A DNA stretch of 6,070 nucleotides. Source: an uncultured Marvinbryantia sp. (GTDB lineage Bacteria; Bacillota; Clostridia; Lachnospirales; Lachnospiraceae). Below the pieces are notes generated by a model, which saw only the letters and a program-made list of their open reading frames with translations, was not told where the DNA came from and searched no databases. Location: the NCBI GenBank assembly GCA_947624335.1, contig CANQJX010000114.1, positions 1 through 6,070 of the forward strand, given 5' to 3'. Below, piece after piece: positions 5,746 to 6,070 of the stretch; position 1 is the first letter of the stretch; every line of letters begins with the position of its first letter. The position numbers and the translations under genes are program-made.

Positions 5746-6070
5746 ATGTTTGCAGACAGAGCAAAAATTATCCTTTGTTCCGGCAAAGGCGGAGATGGAC
5801 ATGTAAGCTTCCGCAGGGAACTGTTTGTCGCCGCAGGCGGGCCGGACGGAGGCGACGGCGGCAAGGGCGGCGATGTGATCTTTGAAGTGGACAAAGGTAT
5901 GACAACGCTTGCCGATTACCGCCACCGCAGAAAATTTGCCGCTCAGCCGGGGCAGGACGGCAGCAAGCAGCGCCGCCACGGAGCGAACGGCAGCGATCTT
6001 GTATTAAAAGTACCGGAGGGCACCGTGATCCGCGATGCAGAAAGCAATAAAGTAATCGCGGATATGTCAG
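5746..6070 (+). CDS. obgE: GTPase Obg/CgtA, N-terminal part (runs off window)
   Basis: These are the first 108 residues of Obg (CgtA), an essential GTPase in large-subunit assembly and stress control. Only the glycine-rich Obg fold is inside the window; the G domain lies beyond its end. Signature segments include MFADRAKIILCSGKGGDG, VSFRREL, AGGPDGGDGGKGGDVIFEVD, TLADYRHRRKFAAQPGQDG and DLVLKVPEGTVIRD. The ATG at 5746 is the family start; the ribosome binding site is weak (GAGG at 5735-5738). It starts 15 bases after the terminator T-tract, with no recognisable promoter in between. Expression therefore probably depends on read-through from rpmA, or on a promoter I cannot see. Confidence 0.96.
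   Translation, partial: MFADRAKIILCSGKGGDGHVSFRRELFVAAGGPDGGDGGKGGDVIFEVDKGMTTLADYRHRRKFAAQPGQDGSKQRRHGANGSDLVLKVPEGTVIRDAESNKVIADMS

Noticed and set aside
5563..5979. Minus-strand open frame across rpmA, the terminator and obgE
   Set aside because: It lies opposite two highly conserved genes and reads through the terminator palindrome; there is no ribosome binding site or family resemblance.
1..6070. CRISPR arrays, tRNA or rRNA genes, insertion sequences, phage or defence genes
   Set aside because: I saw no spaced repeats, tRNA-like folds, transposase or integrase motifs, or terminal inverted repeats on either strand.

Overview
The window is a stretch of Gram-positive (Bacillota) chromosome, most likely from a gut-type Clostridia such as Lachnospiraceae or a relative. 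The evidence for this is the order radical-SAM protein / DUF2344 protein / RNase G / L21 / Prp / L27 / Obg, the L21 leader RNA, an L27 with a cleavable N-terminal extension next to its Prp protease, strong AGGAGG-type ribosome binding sites, and a BspA-like secreted protein ending in a lysine-rich FN3-like module. The species cannot be named from the sequence alone. All genes lie on the + strand, and no intergenic gap exceeds about 140 bases.

Region 1 (1-2720) is a tightly overlapping three-gene set. It starts inside the gene for a B12-binding-type radical SAM protein (TIGR03960-like). This gene carries a frameshift near 392-396, best explained by one extra CT in a short CT run. It is followed by its usual partner, a DUF2344/TIGR03936 protein, and then an RNase E/G family protein with both catalytic aspartates. 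The last two genes use TTG starts and overlap the gene before them.

Region 2 (2721-4660) holds one secreted 600-residue protein. It has a signal peptide, BspA-type leucine-rich repeats, Ig-like (Big_2-type) modules and a very basic FN3-like C-terminus. It has its own near-consensus promoter, preceded by 11-bp-spaced TGTTAA direct repeats that resemble PhoP boxes. Its position between rng and rplU interrupts a gene order that is usually continuous in Clostridia.

Region 3 (4661-6070) is the ribosomal protein segment. A strong promoter begins three bases after the surface-protein stop and drives an L21 leader RNA, then rplU, prp and rpmA. Prp trims the N-terminus of L27, whose gene is directly downstream. 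A perfect-stem intrinsic terminator follows rpmA. The ribosome-assembly GTPase gene obgE starts 15 bases after the terminator and runs off the window end.

I see no sign of a new defence, mobile or biosynthetic system. The items most worth follow-up are the embedded surface-protein gene with its operator-like repeats, the frameshift in the radical SAM gene, and the L21 leader's possible sequestration of the ribosome binding site.
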